DNA of 16,909 nucleotides, from positions 1 to 16,909 of the forward strand of contig DKBG01000245.1 in the NCBI GenBank assembly GCA_002451155.1, in the 5' to 3' direction. Origin of the DNA: Ignavibacteria bacterium UBA6906 (GTDB lineage Bacteria > Bacteroidota > Ignavibacteria > UBA10030 > UBA6906). A program made the position numbers and the translations under genes. The notes under the pieces were generated by a model. That model had not been told where the DNA came from. It was given only the letters and a program-made list of their open reading frames with translations, and made no database searches. Of the stretch, positions 6,553-13,144 are shown one piece after another (within the stretch, counting starts at the first letter, position 1; each line of letters begins with the position of its first letter).

Positions 6553-7989
6553 ATGAGTTCTGAAAACAACTGCGTCTCAGGAGCTTCTGTTCGAGCAGTC
6601 GCGATGATCCTTCTCCTGATGCCGATTGCATCCGCCCGGCCGCAGACGCCGTTGAGGGCCAAGATCGGCCAGATGATCATGGTAACGGTAACTGGGGACT
6701 CCGTTGAATCAAACACAGAATCGATGGACACGCTGAAGACCGACCTGAGCGATGATCTTATCGGCGGTGTCATTATGTTCACCTGGAGCGACAATCTGAA
6801 CAACCCTGCTCAGATCGCGAATCTCACCGCGGCACTTCAGAGCCGGGCTCACGTGCCCCTGTTTTTGGCCGTCGACGAAGAGGGAGGCTTGGTTGCTCGA
6901 CTGAACGCGAACAACGGTTTTGCATCGACCCCCTCGGCGTATGCCATGGGCACGACCGTGAATCAGGAATCGTACACACGAAGCACGGCCTCGACCATGG
7001 CCGGCTGGTTCGTCCAAACCGGCCTGAATATGAATCTTGCTCCGGTGGTTGACCTGAATATCAACCCGTCAAGCCCTGCTATCGGGGGTCTGAACCGGAG
7101 CTTTTCGGCTGACCCGGCCAGAGTGGCATCTCATGCGCTCTGGTTTATCGATGAATTCCATAAGAGAAACCTTCTCACGGTGCTGAAGCACTTTCCCGGC
7201 CATGGGAGCGCGGTGAACGATTCCCACCTGGGGTTCACGGATGTCACGCAAACATGGTCTCCGGTCGAACTGCAGCCCTATTCCTCGTTGCTGGCGGCGG
7301 GCTCCGTTGACGCGGTCATGACGGGGCATCTCTACAATGCGACGATCGACAGCCTCTACCCCGCGACACTATCCACATCGACCATCACGGGTATTCTCAG
7401 AGGGCAGATAGGCTATGAGGGGCTGGTAATCAGTGATGAGATGAGTATGAAGGCGATTTCATCCCTCTACGGGATGGAGCAGGCTGTTGAACTGGCGATC
7501 AACGCGGGTGTGGACATCCTTCTTTACAACCGCAACCTTGACAGCGCTGGTAATTCCCTGGCACGTACAATCGTGGCGTTCGTCGAGCAGAAGGTTCAGG
7601 AAGGGGCGATTTCGGAAACGAAGATTAATGAGTCCTTTGCACGCATCATGGCTCTGAAATCCCGATTCACAACGGACATCGCGCCGTCATACTCCTCTGC
7701 TGTGCCGGCTGACTTCGCACTGTCAGGCTACCCGAATCCCTTCAATGCTTCAACAACGCTCCGGTTCAGCCTGCCGGTGAAAAGCGGGGTTGTGCTGTCC
7801 ATCTATGATCTGCTTGGGAGGCTTGTCGAGAGGGTTGCCGGCGAGGAATTCTCTGCGGGACCTCATGAAGTGCGCTGGGACGCGGGCAGATTTTCCTCTG
7901 GCGTCTATCTTTGTCGGATCGATGCCCGGGCGGCAGACGGGAGCAGCTGGGGAGAGGGGAGAACTCTCCGTCTGATCATGCTGAAATAG
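6553..7989 (+). CDS. Secreted family 3 glycoside hydrolase (NagZ-like) with type IX sorting domain
   Basis: Probable beta-N-acetylhexosaminidase. Seen: an N-terminal signal peptide with a hydrophobic core (VAMILLLMPIASA, about residues 16-28). A GH3 TIM barrel follows, with the NagZ-type signature KHFPGHG (212-218) and Asp223-Ser-His225, where the Asp/His pair acts as general acid/base. The nucleophile is Asp295 in VISDEMSM. The last ~90 residues (from about 389) form a Por/type IX secretion sorting domain starting with YPNPFN (393-398) and ending in a Val-Tyr-Leu-x-Arg-Ile strand. Unlike cytoplasmic NagZ, this enzyme should be exported to the cell surface or medium, acting on GlcNAc-containing glycans, chitin or peptidoglycan. 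I chose ATG 6553 because GAAGGG sits 6 nt upstream and a signal peptide follows. The longer frame from 6475 would translate the leader's hairpins. No classical GH3 C-terminal domain is present. Confidence 0.88.
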   Translation: MSSENNCVSGASVRAVAMILLLMPIASARPQTPLRAKIGQMIMVTVTGDSVESNTESMDTLKTDLSDDLIGGVIMFTWSDNLNNPAQIANLTAALQSRAHVPLFLAVDEEGGLVARLNANNGFASTPSAYAMGTTVNQESYTRSTASTMAGWFVQTGLNMNLAPVVDLNINPSSPAIGGLNRSFSADPARVASHALWFIDEFHKRNLLTVLKHFPGHGSAVNDSHLGFTDVTQTWSPVELQPYSSLLAAGSVDAVMTGHLYNATIDSLYPATLSTSTITGILRGQIGYEGLVISDEMSMKAISSLYGMEQAVELAINAGVDILLYNRNLDSAGNSLARTIVAFVEQKVQEGAISETKINESFARIMALKSRFTTDIAPSYSSAVPADFALSGYPNPFNASTTLRFSLPVKSGVVLSIYDLLGRLVERVAGEEFSAGPHEVRWDAGRFSSGVYLCRIDARAADGSSWGEGRTLRLIMLK

Positions 7990-8065
7990 CAGTACGCAGC
8001 CGCTCCGGCAGGCACGCCGCGCGGAGGTTGCGGGGTTCGTTTTCACACAATGCGCGGTTCTCGCG

Positions 8066-9328
8066 ATGAACCGGTATCTGAGAATTCTGTGCCTCTTGTT
8101 CGGGGCGCTGCTTCTGGCGGACGGCGCTGTCTGCCAGAAATCTCGAACCGACTCCCTCGTCCTTTCAGCCGACAGGGCGTACCTTGAATCACGATACGTC
8201 CGGGCGATAGAAATCCTCCGCGCGGTTTCGGCTGACTCCCTTCCCGTGCGGGGTCTCTTTACTCTCGGTTCTTCATACGCGGCCCTGAACGATCATGAGC
8301 GGGCTCTGCAATTCCTGCGGAAGGCGATCGATCGTGACCCGGGAAATCCCTCCTACAGATTCTCACTTGCACGGACCCTTGCACTGGCAGGCATGAATCG
8401 TGATGCTGAAACGGAGTACCGGCGCCTTCTTGCCGTCGATTCTTTGTTCGTACCGGCTCAGCTGAATCTCGGACTGCTGTCGTTTGACCGGCGGGAGTAT
8501 CCGGGGGCGATTGACAGGTTCCTCCGGGTGATCGACCTGAACCCCCGCGATTACCTCACGCTGTATTATCTCGGTCTCTGTTACGCAAACCTCGACAGTC
8601 TCGAGCAGGCGAGGAGTTATCTCGCAGCCAGTCTCACCCTTAATCCCCGGTACGGTCCAGGGCTGAGCCAGCTTGCCTCACTGTATTACCGGCAATCGGA
8701 CTACCGCCAAGCGCTTCGTCTGTACCGCATCGGCGTGAGGGAATATCCTGAACAGGCTGAGTACTGGTACAATCAGGGACTCTGTCTCGAAAAATTCCAG
8801 GACTGGCAGGGCGCCCGTGATTCCTACCGTGAGGCGGTTGTGCGGGACAGTTCGAACTCGCTCTACTGGGCTCATCTCGGGCAGGTGTTTTTCGAGATGA
8901 CACAGTTTGACTCTTCAGCCGGGGCGTACCGGACGGCCGTTCGGTTGGATGAAGAAAATCCGGTCCTTCTTCTGAATCTTGGACTCGCGTACGCGAGGAT
9001 GGGCGATGTCGTACACGCGGAGAAGGCGTTCCAGGAGTCCATTGCCGCACACGAGCCCGCACAGGTTGCCCGCGTCTACAACCAGCTGGGCGCCCTCTAC
9101 TATACCCGCAAACGCATGCGCGATGCGAGGCGGGCGTATCAGTCGGCTCTCCGCTATGACCCGGCAAACCTGGAAGCGCTGTTCTACTCGGCGGTAACAC
9201 TGGACCAGATGAAGCAGTACAACCGGGCGAAGGAAGCGTACACGCGCTACCTGCGTCAGGCAGGGAAAGATCCCTCCCAGTCAGAAAAGGTGAAACTCGC
9301 GACTGACAGGATCAACGTGCTGCCCTAG
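8066..9328 (+). CDS. Exported tetratricopeptide-repeat protein
   Basis: A 420-residue protein made of a signal peptide (about residues 1-23, hydrophobic core LRILCLLFGALLLA) followed by roughly eleven TPR units that fill the rest of the chain. Each is 34 residues with the usual Leu/Gly-Ala/Tyr/Ala-Pro pattern, for example those ending in AIDRDPG, VIDLNPR, LTLNPR and LRYDPA. There is no other domain, so it is probably a protein-binding scaffold in the periplasm or on the outer membrane. No lipobox is convincing: Cys23 lies in an Ala-Val-Cys-Gln context without the usual Leu at -3. It follows the glycosidase by 76 nt in the same direction. Only a weak ribosome binding site is seen, and no clear terminator separates the two, so cotranscription is possible. 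The specific partner is unknown. Confidence 0.8.
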   Translation: MNRYLRILCLLFGALLLADGAVCQKSRTDSLVLSADRAYLESRYVRAIEILRAVSADSLPVRGLFTLGSSYAALNDHERALQFLRKAIDRDPGNPSYRFSLARTLALAGMNRDAETEYRRLLAVDSLFVPAQLNLGLLSFDRREYPGAIDRFLRVIDLNPRDYLTLYYLGLCYANLDSLEQARSYLAASLTLNPRYGPGLSQLASLYYRQSDYRQALRLYRIGVREYPEQAEYWYNQGLCLEKFQDWQGARDSYREAVVRDSSNSLYWAHLGQVFFEMTQFDSSAGAYRTAVRLDEENPVLLLNLGLAYARMGDVVHAEKAFQESIAAHEPAQVARVYNQLGALYYTRKRMRDARRAYQSALRYDPANLEALFYSAVTLDQMKQYNRAKEAYTRYLRQAGKDPSQSEKVKLATDRINVLP

Positions 9329-9487
9329 CCGGCGGGGAAACAGCACGATGATCGGCCCATCGGCCATCCCTCACGCACACCGGATGCGGGCAAAATAGGC
9401 GAGATGGGGACTTTTTGCCGGACGCACTCCACGCCTCCCTCGGCAAGGGGCTGCAACCAGAGAACAGGTTTTATTGTTGTTCCGGGC

Positions 9488-9516
9488 TTGCGGAAGGGTC
9501 GGGAATTTCGTATACT
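9488..9516 (+). promoter_or_regulatory. Promoter of the cold-shock gene
   Basis: TTGCGG (9488-9493), a 17-bp spacer and TATACT (9511-9516), a good sigma70-type match. Transcription would begin near 9523 and give a leader of about 200 nt before the cold-shock start codon. The -10 lies in a 6-bp inverted repeat, TCGTAT (9508-9513) and ATACGA (9521-9526), which might be an operator. The preceding stretch 9329-9487 holds no gene; I see nothing firm in it. Confidence 0.55.
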
Positions 9517-9614
9517 AAAGATACGATTTGTACACCGTTGTCGAGTTCCTTTACTCCGGTTCTCCGGAGGCGGCTCCCTGCAGTTGTCGTTTGACGAAGT
9601 AGTGGAACAGCATG

Positions 9615-9645
9615 ATCGCAACCGTGGTTCGTGGTTGCGATTTTT
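9615..9645 (+). terminator. Intrinsic terminator inside the cold-shock leader (attenuator candidate)
   Basis: ATCGCAACC (9615-9623) pairs perfectly with GGTTGCGAT (9633-9641) around a 9-nt loop, and the run TTTTT (9641-9645) follows. It lies about 100 nt after the predicted start and 80 nt before the cold-shock start codon. A small upstream hairpin, CTCCGG (9554-9559) with CCGGAG (9564-9569), is also in the leader. Either a short RNA ends here, or read-through controls the cold-shock gene. Confidence 0.6.
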
Positions 9646-9724
9646 CGTTTGAGGCACATGCGGTCGTACATCGCCGCGTCCGCCGGTTGCGGATACTGTA
9701 TCACACTTTGCAAGGAGCTGTCCC

Positions 9725-9925
9725 ATGGAAAAGGGAACAGTTAAATGGTTCAACGGATCCAAGGGATTCGGATTCATTCAGCGCGAGAACGGCGAGGACG
9801 TGTTTGTACACTACCGCGCCATCCTGGGCGATGGGTTCCGAAACCTGAACGATGGTGACAAGGTCGAATTTGACGTCACCAAAGGTCCGAAAGGACTCCA
9901 GGCCTCGAACGTGACGAAGATCTAA
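9725..9925 (+). CDS. Cold-shock protein, CspA family
   Basis: A 66-residue single cold-shock domain that binds single-stranded RNA and DNA and acts as an RNA chaperone in the cytoplasm. Seen: KGTVKWFN at the start, the RNP1 motif Lys13-Gly-Phe-Gly-Phe-Ile18 and the RNP2 motif Val26-Phe-Val-His-Tyr30. Tyr30 replaces the more common Phe. The length is normal for the family. AAGGAG at 9712-9717, 7 nt before ATG, fixes the start. Transcribed alone from its own promoter with a long leader, and closed by a strong terminator. Long structured leaders are the usual way cspA-type genes sense temperature. Which member of the paralogue family this is, and whether it responds to cold, cannot be told. Confidence 0.95.
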   Translation: MEKGTVKWFNGSKGFGFIQRENGEDVFVHYRAILGDGFRNLNDGDKVEFDVTKGPKGLQASNVTKI

Positions 9926-9945
9926 CTCTTCAGATCAAGAGAGCA

Positions 9946-9978
9946 CCCCGGCCGCCGAAAGGCGACCGGGGTTTTTTT
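9946..9978 (+). terminator. Rho-independent terminator of the cold-shock gene
   Basis: CCCCGGCCGCC (9946-9956) pairs with GGCGACCGGGG (9961-9971), 10 of 11 positions, closed by a GAAA tetraloop and followed by seven T (9972-9978). On the minus strand, the side from which metX arrives, it lacks a T-tract, so it is mainly a plus-strand terminator. Confidence 0.9.
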
Positions 9979-10031
9979 ATTTCGCGGGTATGCGAACCCG
10001 GGTGGGGAGGTGCCACCGCCCTCCGCCGGGA

Positions 10032-11183
10032 TCATTCGAGAAACCGGGGGATCATTTCGTTCAGGACCGAATCTTCAATAAGAAACGCGTCGTGGCCGTG
10101 GATTGAATCAATCTCTGCATACCGGGCACCGGGAATCGCTCCACAAATCTCCCCTTGCTCGACGGCCGGGTAGAGGATGTCCGAAGAGATGCCAACGCAG
10201 AGAGTCTTTGCTCTGATACTCCCGAGGGCATCCTGGACACTGCCTCTTCCGCGTGCCACATCATGGAGATCCATTGATCGGGTAAGGGTGAGGTACGTGT
10301 TTGCGTCGAATCGTGCCACGAGTTTTTGTCCCTGGTACCTCAAATAGGATTCAACTTGAAAGGTAACGGGAGGCCAGCCGGGCCTGTCGGCGATGTCGCG
10401 CGATCGATCGGTGACGGTTCTGTCCCTGCCGAAACGGGCATCAAATGAGGCGCGACTCCTGTACGATATCATGGCAATCATTCGAGCCTGTGCGAGTCCG
10501 CGGTAGGGCTGGCGGTCATAGTCGCCCCCGAGCCAGTCGGGGTCGCTCACGATCGCAAGCCGCTGGGCCTCGCTGATTCCGATGCACCAGGCGGAATGCT
10601 GGGCCGACGTCGCGATCGGGACTATGGCACGGACGAATTCCGGATACAGAATTGCCCATTCCAGCACCTGCATTCCTCCGAGGGATCCCCCTGTGATGCA
10701 TTGAAGCTGACTGACACCAAGCCTGTCCAGCAGCAGCTTTTGCGCTCGCACCATGTCGCGGACCGTGATGTCGGGGAAGCGGGTGCGATAGGGGGAGCCT
10801 GACCGGGGATTGGTGCTTGTCGGTCCGGTGGTTCCGTAGCAGCTGCCCAGAATGTTGGTGCAGATGACGCAGTATCTGTCGGTGTCCAGCGCTTTTCCTC
10901 TCCCGATGATCCCATCCCACCAACCGGGCATCCCATGTACCGGACCTCCGGCAGCATGGGCGCTCCCAGTCAGCGCATGGCACACCAGGATCGCGTTCGA
11001 GCCCTCGCTGTTCAGGGTCCCGTACGTCTCGTACGCGATGTCCAGATGGGCCAGCGTGTCGCCTGATTCCAGGGTGAACTCGCTGTCGATTCTTATCGCA
11101 GATGCGAGCTCCTTCCTGTCGGAGGCATTCGCCTCTGTCCCTTCCCGGTTGTTGCTCATACCGTCAGCGTTGACGATCCTCAT
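10032..11183 (-). CDS. metX: Homoserine O-acetyltransferase
   Basis: Transfers the acetyl group of acetyl-CoA to homoserine, the first committed step of methionine synthesis. Alpha/beta-hydrolase fold, 383 residues from the chosen start. Seen: the nucleophile elbow Gly-Gly-Ser167-Leu-Gly-Gly with the family's MQVLEW after it, Asp335 in ISSDILYP, and His364 in GHDAFL, together the catalytic triad. Oxyanion-side motifs HALTGSAH and NILGSCYGTTGP are also present. The first ~28 residues are an extra, poorly conserved, polar tail. The start is ATG at 11183, six nt after AGGAG; GTG at 11186 is possible but too close to it. The start overlaps the metY stop by one nt (TGATG), so the two are coupled. 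Acetyl rather than succinyl specificity is inferred from family and the adjacent metY. Confidence 0.95.
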   Translation of the reverse strand: MRIVNADGMSNNREGTEANASDRKELASAIRIDSEFTLESGDTLAHLDIAYETYGTLNSEGSNAILVCHALTGSAHAAGGPVHGMPGWWDGIIGRGKALDTDRYCVICTNILGSCYGTTGPTSTNPRSGSPYRTRFPDITVRDMVRAQKLLLDRLGVSQLQCITGGSLGGMQVLEWAILYPEFVRAIVPIATSAQHSAWCIGISEAQRLAIVSDPDWLGGDYDRQPYRGLAQARMIAMISYRSRASFDARFGRDRTVTDRSRDIADRPGWPPVTFQVESYLRYQGQKLVARFDANTYLTLTRSMDLHDVARGRGSVQDALGSIRAKTLCVGISSDILYPAVEQGEICGAIPGARYAEIDSIHGHDAFLIEDSVLNEMIPRFLE

Positions 11184-12529
11184 CACCCGCTCCTCTTTGC
11201 TTTCTCCTGACGTGTTACCGCGGCTAGAGCCTGATCAAAATCAGCGATGATATCATCGATATGTTCGATTCCCACAGACACCCTGACCATTCCCGGCGTG
11301 ACGCCTGATTCTTCCTGTTCAGCCGGACCGAGCTGCTCATGCGTTGTGGAGGCAGGGTGAATAACGAGCGTCCGGGCGTCGCCGACGTTGGCAACATGGC
11401 TCGCCAGCTGGACGGAATCGATAAACGTGCGGCCGGCATGGAGTCCTCCGCGGAGACCGAACACTACAATGCCCCCGAAACAGCCGGCGCGGAGATAGCG
11501 CGTTGCGACTGCATGGTGCGGGTGGCTTTCCAACCCCGGATACCAGACCCACTCGACGCGCGGGTCCTTCTGGAGCCAGCGCGCCAGAGCGAGGGCGTTC
11601 TGACAGTGCCGGTCCACCCGCAGGGAGAGCGTTTCAAGTCCCTGGACAAGCAGGAAGCTGTTGAACGGACTCTGGCAGGGCCCCAGATCCCGAAGCGTTT
11701 CAACCCGTGCCCGGATGATGAATGCGATGTTTCCGAGCGGACTGCCCTGGCCGAACGCCTCCCAGAATTTCAGCCCGTGATAGCCCGGGCTTGGTTCTGT
11801 GAAGACGGGGAATTTCCCGTTATCCCAGGGAAATTTACCTGAGTCGACAATGACGCCGCCGATCGATGTCCCGTGACCGCCGATCCATTTGGTTGCGGAG
11901 TGGGTGATGATATCCGCGCCAAAATTGAAAGGGCGACAGATATAGCCACCCGCGCCGAATGTGTTGTCAACGATGAGGGGGATTCCGTTGCGGTGCGCGA
12001 CATCCGCGATCGCTTCAAAATCGGGAATGTTGAGCTTCGGGTTCCCGATTGTCTCAACGTAGATCGCTTTTGTCCGGCTGTCGATTGCCCGCTCGAAATC
12101 TTCGGGTGAATCTCCTCTGACAAACTTCACTCCGATCCCGAGTCGGGGGAACGCGACCTTGAACTGGTTGTACGTCCCGCCGTAGAGATACGTTGTGGCG
12201 ACGATATTGTCTCCCGCCTGGGCGATGGTTGCGACAGCGGTAAACTGTGCGGCCTGGCCGGAGGATGTGGCGAGAGCTGCCGCTCCTCCTTCGAGCGCGG
12301 CAATTCGCTCTTCGAACACCGCAGTGGTCGGGTTCATGATTCGGGTGTAGATGTTCCCGAACTCCCGGAGGCCGAAGAGGTTTGCCGCATGGGCCGTGTC
12401 ATTGAATTGATAGGATGTGGTCTGATAGACAGGCAGGGCCCGGGCACCCGTTGTGGGGTCCGCCCGTTGTCCTGCGTGGAGCTGGAGCGTTTCAAACCTG
12501 TACGTGTGCTGCGTGCCATTCGCGCCCAT
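11183..12529 (-). CDS. metY: O-acetylhomoserine sulfhydrylase (aminocarboxypropyltransferase)
   Basis: PLP-dependent enzyme of the Cys/Met metabolism family that replaces the acetyl group of O-acetylhomoserine with sulfide, giving homocysteine directly and bypassing cystathionine. About 448 residues, which is typical for MetY (longer than MetB/MetC). Seen: YTRIMNPT (61-68), SGQAA (90-94), VDNTFGAGG (187-195) and the PLP lysine Lys214 in SATKWIGGHG. The start was set at ATG 12529, where the family's FETLQLHAGQ region begins about 12 residues in. The frame continues upstream to a TTG at 12592 with no support. AGAAGG lies about 12 nt before the ATG, a long spacing. It is the first gene of metY-metX and sits behind an unusually long leader of about 380 nt with a tandem hairpin motif and a terminator. 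Confidence 0.95.
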   Translation of the reverse strand: MGANGTQHTYRFETLQLHAGQRADPTTGARALPVYQTTSYQFNDTAHAANLFGLREFGNIYTRIMNPTTAVFEERIAALEGGAAALATSSGQAAQFTAVATIAQAGDNIVATTYLYGGTYNQFKVAFPRLGIGVKFVRGDSPEDFERAIDSRTKAIYVETIGNPKLNIPDFEAIADVAHRNGIPLIVDNTFGAGGYICRPFNFGADIITHSATKWIGGHGTSIGGVIVDSGKFPWDNGKFPVFTEPSPGYHGLKFWEAFGQGSPLGNIAFIIRARVETLRDLGPCQSPFNSFLLVQGLETLSLRVDRHCQNALALARWLQKDPRVEWVWYPGLESHPHHAVATRYLRAGCFGGIVVFGLRGGLHAGRTFIDSVQLASHVANVGDARTLVIHPASTTHEQLGPAEQEESGVTPGMVRVSVGIEHIDDIIADFDQALAAVTRQEKAKRSG

Positions 12530-12677
12530 CTGGGTCTCGTCCCTTCTGATGTATGTGAATACTGATTTGCAGGTGAAGAAGGCCTGTGCCAAAGTGGTCA
12601 GCGAAAGGCCTGACCTATGTAACCGGGTTCATAGTGGCTGCAATACGGTACGAATCTCACTCTGTCCCGAACTCCCT

Positions 12678-12734
12678 GCACGGAGGGGTCTCTCCGCCGG
12701 CCCGCGCCGGGGGAGGGCCCTTGTCCCTCCGTGC
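12678..12734. repeat. Large two-tier palindrome in the metY leader
   Basis: Outer arms GCACGGAGGG (12678-12687) and CCCTCCGTGC (12725-12734) pair perfectly over 10 bp. Inside, CTCCGCCGGC (12692-12701) pairs with GCCGGGGGAG (12706-12715), 9 of 10 positions, with a CCGC loop. The fold is stable read on either strand, so the active strand is unknown. No T-tract follows. Nearer metY are two small hairpins: GGTCAG (12596-12601) with CTGACC (12610-12615), and CTATG with CATAG around 12615-12634. It could be a dispersed palindromic repeat or leader structure. Confidence 0.5.
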
Positions 12735-12749
12735 GGCGGGCCTAAAATG

Positions 12750-12777
12750 AAAAAACCCTCACCAAACGGCGAGGGTT
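12750..12777 (-). terminator. Intrinsic terminator upstream of metY
   Basis: Read on the minus strand, GGCGAGGG (12775-12768 as CCCTCGCC) pairs with 12763-12756 over 8 bp including one G-U, loop GTTT, extended by two A-T pairs, and is followed by six T (12755-12750). It lies between the strong leftward promoter at 12913-12941 and metY. It therefore either ends a stand-alone small RNA or acts as an attenuator for metY. Confidence 0.75.
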
Positions 12778-12807
12778 CCTTGTTGCGAACTCGTCTCATT
12801 CGGCGCT

Positions 12808-12904
12808 TTAGCAGATTCTTTTCTGTCGCTGCAAGTTGCCCTTAACTCGCGACAGCTGTTTAGCACTTTTTTAAGGTCGCTGCAAGTTGGCGTAAATCAC
12901 GACC
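12808..12904 (-). repeat. Tandem pair of ~50-nt imperfect direct repeats
   Basis: On the plus strand the shared blocks are TTTAGCA (12808-12814 and 12860-12866) and GTCGCTGCAAGTTG (12826-12839 and 12877-12890), with a period of 51-52 nt. Between and after the shared blocks the copies differ, except that each keeps an inverted repeat around the second block. No further copy was seen elsewhere in the window. Confidence 0.85.
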
Positions 12905-12912
12905 GTGAATCA

Positions 12913-12941
12913 ATATAGTCTTTCCGGTGGTTCCTGTCAAG
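12913..12941 (-). promoter_or_regulatory. Near-consensus leftward sigma70-type promoter
   Basis: On the minus strand, TTGACA (12941-12936), exactly 17 bp, then TATATT (12918-12913). The -35 is perfect and the -10 matches 5 of 6. The start site would be near the A at 12907, one nt before the first hairpin arm. It drives the candidate RNA and, by read-through, metY-metX. Confidence 0.75.
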
Positions 12942-13052
12942 CAATGAATGAGAATAGTCAATGATCCGGAGATCAGGACTTCTTGCCTGCACTCGGCCGC
13001 GGGAGATTCCCGACGGGTTGTCTGGCGGCGTATCTGACCGGACGGCATTCCC

Positions 13053-13081
13053 TTGTCACTCGCGGCTACGGAGTGTATATT
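13053..13081 (+). promoter_or_regulatory. Promoter of the symporter operon
   Basis: TTGTCA (13053-13058), 17 bp, TATATT (13076-13081), a strong sigma70-type match about 57 nt before the symporter start from a start site near 13088. The leader contains a small hairpin, GCCCG with CGGGC, at about 13092-13110. It is divergent from the promoter at 12913-12941; the ~110 bp between the two -35 boxes hold no gene and could carry shared regulator sites. Confidence 0.65.
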
Positions 13082-13144
13082 GTTGCGAGGGTCGCCCGCC
13101 TGCCGGGCAGCGTTGGAGCCGCTTTTTGAGATAGTGATCTGCCT

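Larger units (their letters stand above)
12750..12907 (-). ncRNA. Candidate tandem-hairpin RNA (small RNA or metY attenuator)
   Basis: Predicted transcript of about 155 nt from a near-consensus promoter to an intrinsic terminator. It starts directly with the first of two related hairpin units. Unit one, near 12905-12860, has stem GGTCGT/GCGACC. Unit two, near 12854-12808, has stem CTGTCGC/GCGACAG. Both enclose an 18-19 nt loop that ends CAACTTGCA and both are followed by an A-rich tract and TGCTAAA. Stem differences keep pairing (G-C against T-A, T-G against C-G), as expected if the RNA fold is selected. Just before the terminator, TCGCAACAAG could pair at 8 of 10 positions with CTTGCAGCGA of unit two, a possible alternative fold. 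I could not match it to SAM riboswitches, T-boxes or other known classes. No coding function is supported. Confidence 0.55.

Noticed and set aside
12530..12592. Longer N-terminus for metY from TTG 12592
   Set aside because: The added 21 residues do not look like the family and no ribosome binding site is seen there.
12808..12904. Integron attC sites or a CRISPR-like array
   Set aside because: There are only two units, they lack the attC core sites in the right places, and no integrase or Cas gene is near.
12593..12907. SAM-I riboswitch upstream of metY
   Set aside because: The conserved SAM-I core segments are not present; a short CTATGAACCCGG stretch is only superficially similar and forms a small hairpin of its own.
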